NCBI GenBank assembly: GCA_963383645.1
Contig: OY726560.1
Location: 26,351,800-26,415,799 of the forward strand
DNA from: Muscardinus avellanarius
Taxonomy: Eukaryota > Chordata > Mammalia > Rodentia > Gliridae
Length of the DNA: 64,000 bases
Direction: 5' to 3'
A model generated the notes under the pieces. The model did no database searches and was not told where the DNA came from. It saw nothing but the letters and a program-made list of their open reading frames with translations. Shown piece after piece: positions 22,270-34,370 of this stretch (position 1 is its first letter; each line of letters starts with the position of its first letter). Both the position numbers and the translations under genes were made by a program.

Positions 22270-22509
22270 GTTCTTCCAATGCCAGGCATGGTGGCATATG
22301 CTTGTAATCATCCCAGAATTTGGGAGGCTGAAACAGGAGGATCTGGGTTCATGGCCAGACTCTACTACTTAGTGAGGCCCTTTACAACTCAGTGAGACCC
22401 TATTTCAAAATAAAGAATTAAAAAATAAGGCTAGGGTTATAGCTCGGAGGAAGAATGCCCCTTGGTTCTGTCTCCAGTACCGTAAAAAAAAAAAAAAAAT
22501 GTTCTTCCA
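22270..22509 (+). repeat. B1-dID SINE, type A, with target duplication
   Basis: The body (22,279-22,500) starts gccaggcatggtggcatatg and ends ctgtctccagtaccgt plus A16. GTTCTTCCA at 22,270-22,278 and 22,501-22,509 is the target duplication. Confidence 0.93.
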
Positions 22510-22554
22510 GTTTGTGGATCTCTTAAAAATTATTCTCTTTGGACAATGAGGTAG

Positions 22555-22965
22555 TTCATTTCATGTGTCAACTTGCCTGGGCCACAAGGTAGACAGATAT
22601 TTTGTCAAGCTTTATTCTGGGTGTTTCCATCAAGATGTTTTGGACAGGATAAATATTCAGTTTGGTAGACTGAATAAAGCAGATTGCCTTTTGTAGTGTG
22701 GGTGTGTCTCATTCAATCACTTGTAGGCCTAAATGGAACAAAAGCTAGACCCTTTCTGAGAAAGAGAATTCTCCTGACAGTATGAAAATTGGGGTATCGG
22801 CTCTTCCTGAGTCTACAGCAGCTTATTAGATTTTGGACTCAAAATGGGACACCAGTTATTTCAATTTTGGGTTGTCCAGCTTCCATAATCATGTTAGATT
22901 ATTTCTTATAACAAATATATTCCATTTGTTCTGTTTCTCTGGAGAATTTTGATTAATATAATCAG
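22555..22965 (+). repeat. Ancient LTR-like mammalian repeat
   Basis: Begins catgtgtcaacttgcctggg and ends ctgtttctctggagaatttt plus gattaatata. This is a widespread old mammalian repeat, but I cannot name the family with certainty. A reverse-oriented relative is at 35,650-36,135. Confidence 0.65.
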
Positions 22966-23039
22966 TGTTTCTTTTAAAATAAAAGTAATATAATTTAACA
23001 CCCCCCTCAAAATGCTTTTCTACTATTTAATTTTGGTTG

Positions 23040-23079
23040 CTTAATATAATTTGCCTTTGGTTAGGCAAATTATATTAAG
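23040..23079. repeat. Perfect 17-bp inverted repeat (hairpin)
   Basis: CTTAATATAATTTGCCT (23,040-23,056) and its exact reverse complement (23,063-23,079) are separated by the 6-nt loop TTGGTT. No flanking repeat family explains it. Confidence 0.97.
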
Positions 23080-25897
23080 ACATTATATATATACACATGT
23101 ATTAATATGTATATTTAACTGAAAGCATAATAAGTTATGTTAATAAATTATATGATTTTACTAACTGGCCATTTTTAGAAACACACACATATAGGCGAAC
23201 ACCAAAACAAAAGCATAAGCAAACACAGCATCTCTATCCCCTTCTTTGTCCTTCTTAAATTTTCACTTGCCTGAAAAGTTTTCAGGTGTATTTCATCAGT
23301 TGTGTACATGAATTATAGCATAGTTTATATTTATAACCAGTTTACAGTTTTGCTTTCTGATCTCCAGGTCACATATATTAGAAAAAATTGAGGTTTAGAT
23401 TATTTAATTGTTTATTGTAAAAAAGTTTAATGGTGTTATTGTGCAGTGTGTAGTGTTAGACCGTTATAATAACTGCATTATTAAAAACCTATCAAATCAA
23501 GGACATGTCTCCAAATACTGGCTTTCCCAGCTGGCCCTTTAATGTGGTTTAGGAATAAACTAATGAAATTATGCCATTCAAATAATAATATTAATGAAAG
23601 AGATATTTACATGGTGCTTATCCAACTGAGTCTATTGTGATCAGTTTCCAAGGAAAAGAAAGATCTAATCAAGTGTGTATATTTTTCAAAGTATACACGT
23701 TAATTTGAGAGCCGAGCAAGTTGCAGAAGTGTTTCAGGATCAATGACGGAAAAGAGAGGACGAAAAGCATGGTCCTTGGCAAATTCGAGTTGGGAATAAT
23801 TAATCATTTTAAAGTAAATGTTTCTCTACCTGAATCTCTGCCAAGAGCCTTGACAGAGTGCAGACTCCCAGAAGATCTAGACCCGCTGATGACGACGACG
23901 TTTGTTATACAGTGAGCAGTATTACAAAAGATCCTTTCAGTGCTCGGGATCTTGAAAAGATACCTGTATCCAGGATTTCTGATAAAGCTTACAATGGCTT
24001 TGAGCAATATTAGATTTTAATAGATGGGGCTTTATGCCATTACATGCACCAGTTCCATCCTTCATGCTGCACTGGAAAGCTTCGTTGATCCTACTGGGGC
24101 TAATTCTGGAAGTCTTCTTGACAATGATGACATGGCTTCCTTTCCAGAACCTCTGGTGTATTCTCATATGGACGGACTTCTCAGAGGAGCCAAGAGTTAC
24201 TGGCGGTTCAGATAATTTTTGAACCCCACCTTGCTTTTTTTAATCAGCAGAACTTGGTAGAAGTGAAATGCTGTGAACTACTTGCTCATATTGCCTCATT
24301 CATAATGTGCCTGTCACAGAAAATTATCCGCCCACACTTTACCAGGAAGAATCTTTGCCTGCTTCTACATCCATCAGCAGAAAGCTACTCCAAGTATAAA
24401 TTTCTTGGCTGTTTTACAGGTCACTACCTATTTTGATCAAGAAAGTAGATGACAAAGGCTTTCAAGTAATGAAGGTTTCCATAAAAGCCGTTTTACTTTG
24501 CAATGTTGTGATTAAGCATTTTAGCATGCAGTCTTTTAGAGGTCAGCATTTAGATAACAGGTTTTTTTTTTAAGTATAGAATAAATAGAAATATATGCAT
24601 TGCATAATTACAAAGCTTCTGAAACACTCATATCTTTCCTAGACAATCAATTCCTCATCTCCCTGCCTTAAACACAAAGCAAAACAAACAGCACGTATTT
24701 CTTTTTCTTTATATAGCTGCATCTTACGTTTTATATATAGCCAGCCAGGAAAAAAGTCTTGCTTGGAAGCATTCTGAAAAAATAATAAAAAAAAAGAAAC
24801 TCTCTTGATCCTCTTATCTATCTACAAGGCTATCTGGATACAGTGTTCAACCTGGGATTAAAAAATGGCTGAATTCAAAATAAGGGTGAGATGCATAATT
24901 TACTTTAAAATTAACTGGCAACTAGTTATAAAATTAAATGTGTGACTGGTCTGGATTTCAGTTGTAATGTTGAATGCCAGGTCTACTGCCCATTAAGAAA
25001 CTTATAAAACCATTACAGATACACGACTTAAAACAATTTCTGGCTACAGGAATTAAAACAATTTCTGGCAGGACTCATTTTCAATTTCTCTGATTGTTCG
25101 CAGTGTTTTGATATTATCGCATTTTTTTCTATTACATCCTGGTACACGTCTAGGATGGATTGATTCTTTTAGGAATATTTTTTATTATTTTTTGAGAGGG
25201 ATCCTTGGTTCTTTACCTATAATTTCCAATAGTTCTCTTCAAGTACAGAGTGATTATTTTTATCTCAGCTGTATTTTTTCCCTTAAAAGTCCCATTGCAA
25301 AGATCTTGCCAGTAGATACTTGCTGTTGAATGATGGTGTTACTACTTCTGAGACCCCGGGGTGTGGTCATGAATTTAATTTCTGGCCAGGTTTGTTTTTT
25401 CCAAGTCTCTTGTTCCACATTGAATCAGCTTTAGTTTCAAACACAGTTTTGAATTCCAAAACAACTTGTTTAGAAAATGTTGCATGTCTTGCTCTGTTTC
25501 CAGGACTATTGCACATTGGGTTATTCCAACCAATCCTCCCATTAAAACCAGCAGCAGATGCTGATAAAATATTGTTTAAAGTATCTTTTAAAAATCATCA
25601 AAGTGATGACAAGATAGTAAGGTATTACGAAGCCAAAATCTAAGAAAAACGTAGAGCTTGAGTACTAGGGAAGTATTGCTGCTGTTTTTGTCCCAAGACA
25701 AAATGTGCCCTTCAAATTTGATAGCTGAAAGTTTAGGAAAATCTACATTAAAAGTCAGGAGTTACCTACCACCAAAGGTAAAAAATCTGCTAAGAGATTC
25801 TCTCTACATTAAATTAGGATTTCAGAAAGAAACATAATTGAAGTCATAGTAAATCAGAAGAACATCTTCACCCCTCTACCCTACATGAATAAATATT
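23080..25897. other. Unassigned region with a possible decayed coding remnant (23,700-24,470)
   Basis: Most of this stretch is unrecognised. Between 23,700 and 24,470 the base composition is less AT-rich and several partial frames look protein-like in shifting phases: ESLPRALTECRLPEDLDPL near 23,835, then LLDNDDMASFPEPLVYSHMD near 24,115, then a Cys-rich frame at 24,254-24,436. Stops and frame changes separate them. This could be an old processed pseudogene, with A-rich sequence near 24,778-24,796 as a decayed tail. I cannot identify a parent, and chance is not excluded. A 107-codon frame at 25,320-25,643 has no recognised domain. Confidence 0.3.
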
Positions 25898-26117
25898 AAA
25901 GTGATCAAAGAAGCCAGGCGTGGTGGCACATCCCAGCACCTAGGAGGCTGAAACAAGAGGATCTTGGTTCTCAGACAGCCTTAGCTACTTAGTGAGGCCC
26001 TCCGCAACTTAGTGAGACCCTGTTTCAAAATAAAGAATAAAAAATTGGGCAAGGGGTGTAGCATGGAGGTTGAATGCCCCTGGGTTCCATCCCTAGACCC
26101 GACAAAAAAAGTGATCA
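25898..26117 (+). repeat. B1-dID SINE, type A, with target duplication
   Basis: AAAGTGATCA at 25,898-25,907 and 26,108-26,117 encloses a copy running from gccaggcgtggtggcacatc to gggttccatccctagacccg. Confidence 0.94.
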
Positions 26118-26299
26118 CAGATTACTAGTGCCTGTAGTTGCATGCAAGGAGCCAGTGAAAGTCTTTGTAGAGAGGTTCTTGTATTTTAATCTTCAAAATA
26201 TCCATATAGATATCTTTTCAGGACCATCACACAATTAAGAATAACCAAGCATATGAGAAATGGAGGCTATATTAGGCAGAATGAGCAGAAATAGGTAAT

Positions 26300-26900
26300 G
26301 AAACCATAACTGCAAGGATCATGGTTACTGAAATTCTCAGAGACAGAGTATAAAATGCCTTTCATGTGTTTAAAGAAATAAGACTTGAAAATATCTACAT
26401 GCACAGAAATGCGTAAAAAATGATCAAAAGTTAAAAACATGAATTCTAGAAATAAAATGCAATAAGTTAAATTGTAACCTCAATGGATAATTTTCAAAGA
26501 AAATCTTGCAAAACTGAAGAGAAAAGAGGAACTGAAAGACTAGTCAGAAAAAATTATCCAGAAGTTGGCATAGAGACATTCAAAGATGGAAAAATATGTA
26601 GGATAGGTTAAGAGACAAGAAAGATGAAGTGGTACATTTTGAAGTATGTTTTCATTGGTGTTGAAGAAGATGAAGTGAATAAAGAGGCATAAGTGGAAAA
26701 GTAAGGAAAAAAGTATTTATAGAACTGCCTGTACTGATGAAAGAAACAGATTTAAGATTCCCAAATAGATCTCAAAGAAGATTAGAATAATAATTACTCC
26801 AATCTAATATACATTAAAATGTACTTCAGAATACCAAAGACAATGTGAACATTCTTAGATATCAACCAGAGCAAGAAATGCAATGGCTTTAGACAATATT
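26300..26900 (+). repeat. Possible L1 ORF1 / HAL1-type remnant
   Basis: The A-rich purine strand with ttcaaagaaaatcttgcaaa and ccagaagttggcatagagac is reminiscent of old L1 or HAL1 ORF1 sequence. This is a weak call. Confidence 0.35.
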
Positions 26901-27690
26901 GTGTCAGTCTCTGAAATGCAAACTAAATAGTTACATTTACTTCTCCTGTCAAGTAAATGTATTTAGAATTACTAATCACCAGTTGCTATCATTACCATGC
27001 CTTCAAAATTAATATTGTTAACACCAACTCCTTCAAATATACTTTGATATTTGAAAAATAGCTTGCATGATATAACTGGGCGGATGAACTATATAATCAA
27101 ATCTTTTAAGCAGAGAAGAAATATTTTAAGTAAATATTGTATTCAGGAATGCATCTTTGTTATGCATTATAATTAATGTGCAAAAATTTCCTAATATTAC
27201 TATGATTTGGCTTATCTATTCAATTAAGACATTGTTTGTTAGTACACGTGTGTGCGAGCATGTAATAATGTCCTATACATTTTGAAGTATATTTCATTGG
27301 TGGTGTAGAAGAAGAAGTGAAGGGAGAAAAGCCAATATATAAACAAACATTTGAAAAGAGAGGGAAGGATATTTATATAGTGCATACCTACAAAATGTTT
27401 ACACTACATCTATGTAAAACAAAGTTGTTTTATATTTCTTTTTACCAAAATTTTTAAGGTTATCAAAAAGATTATTGAAAGTTCTATCTTTAGATAAGTA
27501 GGCAGATATACAGTGTTGTTATAACTTGATAGAGACCATCCTAGGTGGAAAGACAGATAGTGAGAAAATGACAACCGAGGCCAGGAGACGATATTCACTG
27601 GACATTTCTGTACACTGGAGATACAGAAATGAACAAAGAATGCTTAGCTGAGATGCTCTCCCACTCACTGGGGCTTTGAAGCCAGTCAAC
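26901..27690. other. Unassigned sequence with a diverged internal repeat
   Basis: A block at 27,280-27,320 (cattttgaagtatatttcat) resembles one at 26,635-26,680 (cattttgaagtatgttttca). No family is assigned. Confidence 0.4.
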
Positions 27691-27799
27691 AATGGAGAGG
27701 TCCTACTAAGCTCTGAAAGGCATTAGAAGAGGGAGTGAACAAAAATTTCTATGCACTTATTAGAATGGTTAAAATCCAAGACATTGACAGTTTCAAAAA

Positions 27800-27975
27800 G
27801 TGATGAGGAGCTGGGTGTGGTGGCACACTCTTGTAATCTCAGTACTTGGGAGGCTGAGATGGGAGGATTTTTAGGTTCAAAGCCAGCTTCGGCAATGTAG
27901 CAAGGCTCTCAGAATCCTAGTGATATCCTGTTGCCACATAAAGAAATATTATTCAGGAAAAAATGGTGATGAGGA
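27800..27975 (+). repeat. B1-like SINE monomer with target duplication
   Basis: GTGATGAGGA at 27,800-27,809 and 27,966-27,975 flanks a copy containing only the B1 arm (gctgggtgtggtggcacact...) and a short A-rich tail (cataaagaaatattattc). The dID arm is absent. Confidence 0.92.
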
Positions 27976-28149
27976 TATAGAGCAGTGGGAACTCCCATTC
28001 ATTGCAGGTGGCACAGTCACTTTGGAAGAAAATTTGGAGGTTTGTTATGTGTCCAGGTAGTCTTACAACCTTACCCTGTAATCATTGTGTCTAGATATTT
28101 ACCCAAAGGGTGAAAATTCTTGTTCACACGAAAAAAGGCACATTTATGT

Positions 28150-28364
28150 CTCCAGCACCTTTTTTTTTTCTTTTTTGGTGGTACTGGGGTTCCTGGAAGC
28201 CCTACTTCTCCGCGCTACACTCCCAGACCTATTTTATACTTCTTTATTTTTGGAAACAGGGTCTCTCAAGCCAGCACGGCAGGCTTGGAACCTATGTGAT
28301 CCTCCGGTCTCTGCCTCCCAAGCGCAGGGATTATAAGTGTGTGCTAACATGCCCAGCTCCAGCA
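28150..28364 (-). repeat. B1-dID SINE, type B, with short target duplication
   Basis: The type B marker ggtggtactggggttcctgg at the T-rich tail side and catgcccagct at the other end. CTCCAGCA repeats at 28,150-28,157 and 28,357-28,364. Confidence 0.93.
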
Positions 28365-28769
28365 TCTTTATTCACAATTGCCAAATGGAAGAAACCAAAC
28401 CACCTCCAATAGGCAGAAGGATAAGCACACTGTAGTACATTCATACAATGGAAAATTTGTTCTATGATAAAAAAGAAATGAATTACTAAGTCACAGAAGG
28501 ACAGTAGAACCTTATGTGCACATAGCTAAGTGAGAAAAGTAATTCTGGAAAGGCTATGTTGCACGGTTCCAATTTTTATGACATTCTGTAAAAGGTAAAA
28601 CTATAGAAATAGAAGTGCACTGAATACTGTTTAGAGGGAAGGTGTGGTAGTGGTTCAGAATTAATGAGTGGGAGCAAAAGAATTTTTAGGTCAGTGAAAT
28701 ATTCTGTGTGATTCAATGATGATAGATACATGATAGTATAAATTTCTTAAAATTCATAAAACTATACGG

Positions 28770-30900
28770 CAAAAGGAGTGGACACTAATGTAAACTGTGA
28801 ACTTAATACTAGTATAAAAGTATTGGTTATGGGAACTTTTTGTCTTTTCTGCTCACATTTTTTGAAACCCAAAACAGCTTTAAAAATCAACTCTATTAAA
28901 TATAAAATAAATAAGAACATTAAAGGAAAATTCAAGAGGCAAACAAGAAAGAATAGTGTCAAGATTAAAGGTTGGTGTCCATTAATAGTTACTTTATAAA
29001 TGTAGCCTTTGCTTGGTATTTGTGAGGGATTGATTCCAGAACGTCCCCTCCATCTACCTGCAGATATTAAAATATGTTCAAGTTCTTTAAATAAAACTGT
29101 TTATTATTTTGCATATAACCAGTGCACACTCTCCCATATATTTAAATAATCTTTATATTGCTTAAGATACCAAGTATAATGTAAATGCTAAGTAAATAGA
29201 TTTTATACCATCCTGTTTAGAGAATAATGACAAGACAAAACTCTGTATCTGTAAAATACAGACACAATTTTTTCCCCTGGACTGTTTAGAAACTCTTGAT
29301 ATAGAGGGCTGATTGGTTGGATCTGTAATTTCCATGGGTAAAATAAGAAAATGAATATCAATTCAGCATTATTAAAAATAAGTGGCGTTTAGAAGATTAA
29401 TAGAAGTTTTACATTTTTCCTTTAAAAGGATTAAAAAAATTAATGGTCAGAATTTGTTTTTAATGATAGACTTTTTGATGAAAACTTGCCATCTGTTTCC
29501 CGGGGGCCAACTGTATTTTGGAGGACATCTTTTGTCACACCAGAGCTTTAAAAAAAAGTCTTATAAGAGCATCTGCTCCAGACACTTTGAGAATCCTGCT
29601 AAATCTCTGCTATTAAGGCATATAGGTCAGAACTGACTTTTTAAATTTAATCATCTGACTTTAAATCTAGGACCTTTTCTTCTATTGAAAGTGACTGGTA
29701 TTGTTACCACAAATTACAAGGTCACAATAAAAAAAAGTATAAGGTTCTGGCAAAGCAGGAGTACAAAGTAAAAACTCTTATGGAGACCAGTTCAAAAAAG
29801 TGGTTATGTTGTTCAGAATAAGCTTTGCTATGTGTCGTCCATCCACGACTCTTATGCTTAAAAGTGTTTTGCAAATAAATTCAAAATATTGACTGTCAGA
29901 CTCCGCTAGGATCTTATTCTCCAGGTGAAATATTAGGAGAATAGGGAGACACTCTGGAAAGTCCTTTCCCTCCCTGAGGGTTCACTGGATTCCTGTTCTG
30001 AGTAGGCCCCAGCAGATGGAGCAAGAGAGTAGGAAGCCACATCCCCAGAACGCCTCGGTTTGAAATAAAGCAGGCGTATTTTCAACAGCTCTGAGTCTGT
30101 GTGATTTCTGGCAAGACATTTAGCAGAGAAGGAGAGCAGACAGTTTTATAGCCTCTGTCACTCTTCTTGGCAGAGCCAGAAGACCCTCTGGTCTATTGGA
30201 CTTGAGGAGTCCTTTCCTCTAGAAACAGCTGATGGCGGCCAAGTGATTGCCTGTTCCAAGACCCTTGAAAAGGACGCTTCTGCGTCACTCAGGCTGTCCT
30301 GTGTGCTAGAAGGCCTTTCCAGCTCCGTGACTGATGGCAGGCAGCTAGACTGAAGTCTGCAGAGCTCTTCTGGTTTTGCCAGAGGAAGCTACTAGAGAAT
30401 TTTGATTATTTAAAAAAGGCTACTGAAACAAACAAACACAAACTATGACTCACATCAAAACAGTGAAACAATATTTTTATTCATAACTAAAAATGTAGCA
30501 TTTACTAAGAGCTCGTCTTAGAATTTGTTTTTCACTTCTTCCTTTTTGGAATTACAATGTAGTAGAGAATTGTGTGGTAGGAGTGTAAGGAAATGTGGAA
30601 GCAAATATAAATTCAGCCTGGTTTACCTATAGAGTGCTGGAATTGCAGTACATGGGAAAGCTGTGCCCTTTCCCAACCCCTAAAATATCCAGAAAAAAAT
30701 CACACACAACCCCCCTGAATTTTCTGACTACTTACCACGTTCTCTGGGATCCAAGAACTATAAAAGATACAAACACACACAGACACATATGTATATATGT
30801 AAACAGACCCCAAATATGTATGTACAGACATGTGTGTATCTATATAAACAAAATACATACACATATACATATACATCTTATACATATCTGCTGTGTTCAG
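28770..30900. other. Unassigned intergenic sequence
   Basis: No gene is supported. The frames at 28,762-28,999 and 29,382-29,636 lack motifs. The segment 29,930-30,370 is the least AT-rich unique stretch and is worth a conservation check, but nothing in it identifies a function. Confidence 0.4.
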
Positions 30901-30927
30901 ATATATACATGTGTCTGCATGTATACA

Positions 30928-30998
<71 letters not shown>
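30928..30998. repeat. Compound (CA)n(TA)n microsatellite
   Basis: About 18 CA units followed by about 17 TA units. Preceding sequence from 30,770 is rich in related acat/atac motifs. The 161- and 104-codon frames across it are repeat artefacts. Confidence 0.96.
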
Positions 30999-30999
<1 letters not shown>

Positions 31000-31003
<4 letters not shown>

Positions 31004-31794
31004 GCATTATACACATTCAGTTTTTGACCTGTGATATTTGTTTCTTTCTGATAATCTCACCTAATTTTATACGAGTTTAAGAAAAATAATTCTACCTTCC
31101 CATAAGTTATTCATATATTTTGCTATCTGCCAAGCTAAATTTTGTAGAGAATATTTTGTCTGTGCCCTCCCAGTTACTATAGCTCTCTTCTTATATTGTC
31201 AACTTTTGACTAGTACTCTGTTTGGTTTTTTTTAGATTTATTCATAGTCAGTGAACAAAGGTATCACCCAGCATTATGGAGTCAACAGACAGAAGGAGGG
31301 TAACGAACACAGTTAGATAAATTAAAAAGTATTTAGTACTTCCTACACATCTGATATGGAGAAATATAAAAGTGAAAAAAATACAATATCCCCTTTCTCC
31401 AGTGGCTCATGCTCTATGATTGTACAAACCTGTGTCACTCATGGTCTACAACAGAATGAACCCATTGTGGAATCACAGAGGAGGAAACATTTATCTCTGT
31501 TTTAGGAAAATTTTAGGAAAATTAAGGAAAAATAGTATATGGAAGGTAAAATTAAAGATAGAATTAAAATATTAGCATAATTTCTTCAGGTGGATGAGAG
31601 AAAAATAGTAATGACCATAAAAATGGCATGTACAAAATTCCCATAAAATCTGATTTGTGAAAGGCAAGCAATTTAGAAAGTATAGAGTGATGGTTAAATG
31701 TGACAGAAAGAGGAAAGTTAGATTTGAAAATATAGAAGAGGTAAAACTATGAAAGGTTTTAATATAATGCTTGAGAATCTAGACTTCATTCAGC
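31000..31794. other. Unassigned intergenic sequence
   Basis: AT-rich DNA with no recognisable feature. Confidence 0.4.
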
Positions 31795-31998
31795 CTTGTC
31801 CAATGGAACTGTCTGCAATGGTGAAATGGCCACTGATCTTTATGGTGTAATGGGGTAGCCTCTGTCCACACAAGGTTACCAAGCAGTTGAAATATGCCTT
31901 GAAGGACTGAGGCCATTGATTTTTGCTTTGCTTATTTTAAATGTAGATTTCATTCACCACATGTGACTAGTAGTTGCTGTACTGGGCAGCTCTGTGCG
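31795..31998 (-). repeat. Possible hAT-type DNA transposon remnant
   Basis: Ends resembling terminal inverted repeats (cagccttgtccaatggaact at 31,791 and ctgggcagctctg at 31,984) and ccacatgtgactagtagttg recall a common mammalian non-autonomous hAT family. The family is not assigned and orientation is arbitrary. Confidence 0.45.
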
Positions 31999-32098
31999 AA
32001 TAATGGGAACTATTGAAGCATTATCAGCAGTGGCATTGAATGATTAGACTTAAAAGTCAATGTAATATAATTTAAATCATAATGATTTCATTGAAATA

Positions 32099-32341
32099 TA
32101 TAGTGCATTTAGCCTGGTGTTGTGGCCCACGCTTGTAATCCCAGCCTTTGAGAGGCTGTCTCAGGAGGATTGCGGTTCAGGGACAGCCTCAGCTGCTTAG
32201 TGAAGCCCTTTGCAACTCACTGAGACCCTGTTTCAAAATAAAGAATAAAAAATAAGGCTGGGGTGTAGCTCAGTGGTAGAATGCCCCAGGGTTCCATCCC
32301 CACTACTGAAAAGAAAAGAAAAGAAATGTATAGTGCATTTA
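32099..32341 (+). repeat. B1-dID SINE, type A, with target duplication
   Basis: TATAGTGCATTTA at 32,099-32,111 and 32,329-32,341 flanks the copy. The dID arm ggctggggtgtagctcagtg is close to consensus. The tail is (AAAAG)n. Confidence 0.96.
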
Positions 32342-32370
32342 AGGTTGAATTTCTGGAATTTCTGTATTTG

Positions 32371-32540
32371 TTGTTTCAGTGCTATGGTTTAAACCCAGGA
32401 ACATTCTACCTCCAACCTGTATCCTGAGCCCTTTTTATTTTGAAATAAGGTCTCCCTAAATTGCTCATCTTTGAACCTGCCCTCTCCTGTCTTGGTCTTC
32501 CAAGTGTTGGATTATAGGTATGCATCACTATGCCTGGCTT
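32371..32540 (-). repeat. B1-dID SINE, old copy
   Basis: Reverse-oriented dID arm (taaacccaggaacattctac) and decayed B1 arm ending catcactatgcctggct. Confidence 0.85.
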
Positions 32541-33185
32541 CAAGTTGAAGTTTTTTTTTTTATTGCTACATATTTACTTGGGCTTGTGTTTAATTTTATA
32601 AGCAAAGCAATTGAAACTGGCTACAAACTAGGATAAGAATATTTTTCTAGGTTAGTTAGCAGGGGAAGGTATAAAATTAAAAATCAACTGCATTTAGCAT
32701 AACTCTCCAGTTCACGTATAAGAAAGTTTGGCACCCACATATGTAGTGGAAATATTATTAGAGAGATACGATTTCCAGTAAATAAGTTCCTGTAAAATAG
32801 AAACTTTCTTTCCAGTGAGTTTATAGATCTGCCCAAATCATTTTGAGGTCATTGGCTTACTGAACTTAAAGAATTTGTGTTTGAGTGATGTAAAAGATGA
32901 AGTCTGATTAGAACATCAACTGGAGTCTCAGAGAAACAAGCCTTTGTTCTCTTTCCTCAGTAAATTTCACTGGACTTGAGACTACTTTTCTCTGTGACTT
33001 GGCTGCCTACCTAGTAGGTATATCTAACAGCATATTTCTTTAGGGAGTACAGAAAGGGCTCATGACAATCACTATCAACTTTTACCAGAAGAGAAAGCAC
33101 TTAGAACAGGCTTCTGAACAATTTGAAAATTTGTCTTAAAAATGAAACATTGGTGAATCCATTTTAAATTATTGTCTGGATTATT
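32541..33185. other. Unassigned intergenic sequence
   Basis: No recognisable feature. Confidence 0.4.
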
Positions 33186-33990
33186 TGAAGCTATACTAAT
33201 GCCCTATTGCTTTATAACAATTTTCACAAATTTAAAGACCCAGACAAGCCAGGTGTGGTGGGAATGCTTGTAATCCCCACGGTTGGGAGGCTGAGACAGG
33301 AGGATCACGCATGTTCGAAGACAGCCATGCTGGCTTAAGAGACCCTGTTTCCAAATAAAAAAGTATAAAAATAGGTCTGGGAGTGTATCCTGGAAGTAGA
33401 AGGGTTTTCAGGAACCCCAGTACCATCAAAAAATAAAAAATAAAATAAAATAAAAACCCAGACAACATTATTTAATATCCTAATAGTTTCTATAAGTTGA
33501 AAATCAGGACAGTATAGCTAAATCCTATGTTTAATGTCTTAAAAGGTCAAAATCAAGACAGTCAAGCTACATTTTACTTTGGAACTCGGGCCCTCTTCAT
33601 AAAGTGATTTATATCCTTGGCAGAAGTCAGTTCCTTCTGGTTGAAGGACTGAAGATTTTACTTCCAGAGAGATCTGTAATTCTGTGCCACGTGGCCCTCT
33701 CTATAGCATGGTGGTTTTCTTCTTCACAGGTAACTGAACACTCATGTATCTGGTACTGCTTTGAATATTTGACTTGTAAGAAATAATCTTATTAACTCAA
33801 CCTACCCAGAATAATAATCCTTTTGGTTAATTTAGAGTCAGTTGATTTGGAAATTAAATTGCAATTTAATTTCCATGAAAAACCCCTTTATAATATAACT
33901 AAATCGTAAAAGTGAGATACTATCATTTTCACAACTCTAGCTAAGACCCAAGGACATAGGATTATTCACGGAAGATGTGCTAGGGATGGA
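33186..33990 (-). repeat. Possible ancient mammalian repeat interrupted by a SINE
   Basis: tgctttataacaattttcac, agtcagttccttctggttga and gaaggactgaagattttact recall a common old mammalian repeat in which 'caaatttagtggcttaaaac' precedes 'ggttccttctggaggctct'. The assignment is weak. Confidence 0.35.
33238..33465 (+). repeat. B1-dID SINE, type B, with target duplication
   Basis: ACCCAGACAA at 33,238-33,247 and 33,456-33,465 encloses a type B copy (gctggcttaagagaccctgt, taggtctgggagtgtatcct) with an A/T-rich tail. Confidence 0.94.
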
Positions 33991-34370
33991 CTCTTCGGGC
34001 ATCTTGGGATTCAGTCTATGGCACGTGGCCCTTGCGCTGTTTTCCGATCTCTAGTTCTGCACTGTATTTTTTCTCATATAACTATATATGTTTACATATC
34101 TGCCTTTCAATAAAACAGTGACAATGTTGTAGTAATCTTACATTTAACACAGTGTACCTTTGTATACAGGAAAGCTCTCTTTGATTCTTTCTCAATTTTT
34201 TTATAATTAGTACAGCCCAATGCTGTATTTTTCATTTTATATCCATATAAAATTAATATATGTAATTTATTTATACTATTTTATTATAAAACATATATTT
34301 ATAAAATATAACACATATTTTTATATATATTATTATGTGTGTGTTTGTGTGTGTATTTGTGTGCTTATGT

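Larger units (their letters stand above)
27695..28765 (+). mobile_element. Old L1 3' region interrupted by two SINEs
   Basis: Diverged ORF2 end: tcattgcaggtggcacagtc, atatttacccaaagggtgaa, ttcacaattgccaaatggaa. It continues past 28,365 into a decayed 3' UTR. SINEs sit at 27,810-27,965 and 28,158-28,356. Confidence 0.7.

Noticed and set aside
25320..25643. 107-codon plus frame
   Set aside because: No recognised domain, no splice context and no supporting composition; consistent with a chance frame in AT-rich DNA.
30595..31080. 161-codon plus frame and the opposing 104-codon frame
   Set aside because: Both run through the (CA)n(TA)n microsatellite, and much of their length is low-complexity His/Thr or Tyr/Ile/Val repeat translation.
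32250..32310. tRNA-like sequence in the dID arm (ggctggggtgtagctcagtg)
   Set aside because: The arm derives from a tRNA/ID RNA but lacks the central anticodon part and is part of a SINE, so it is not a tRNA gene.
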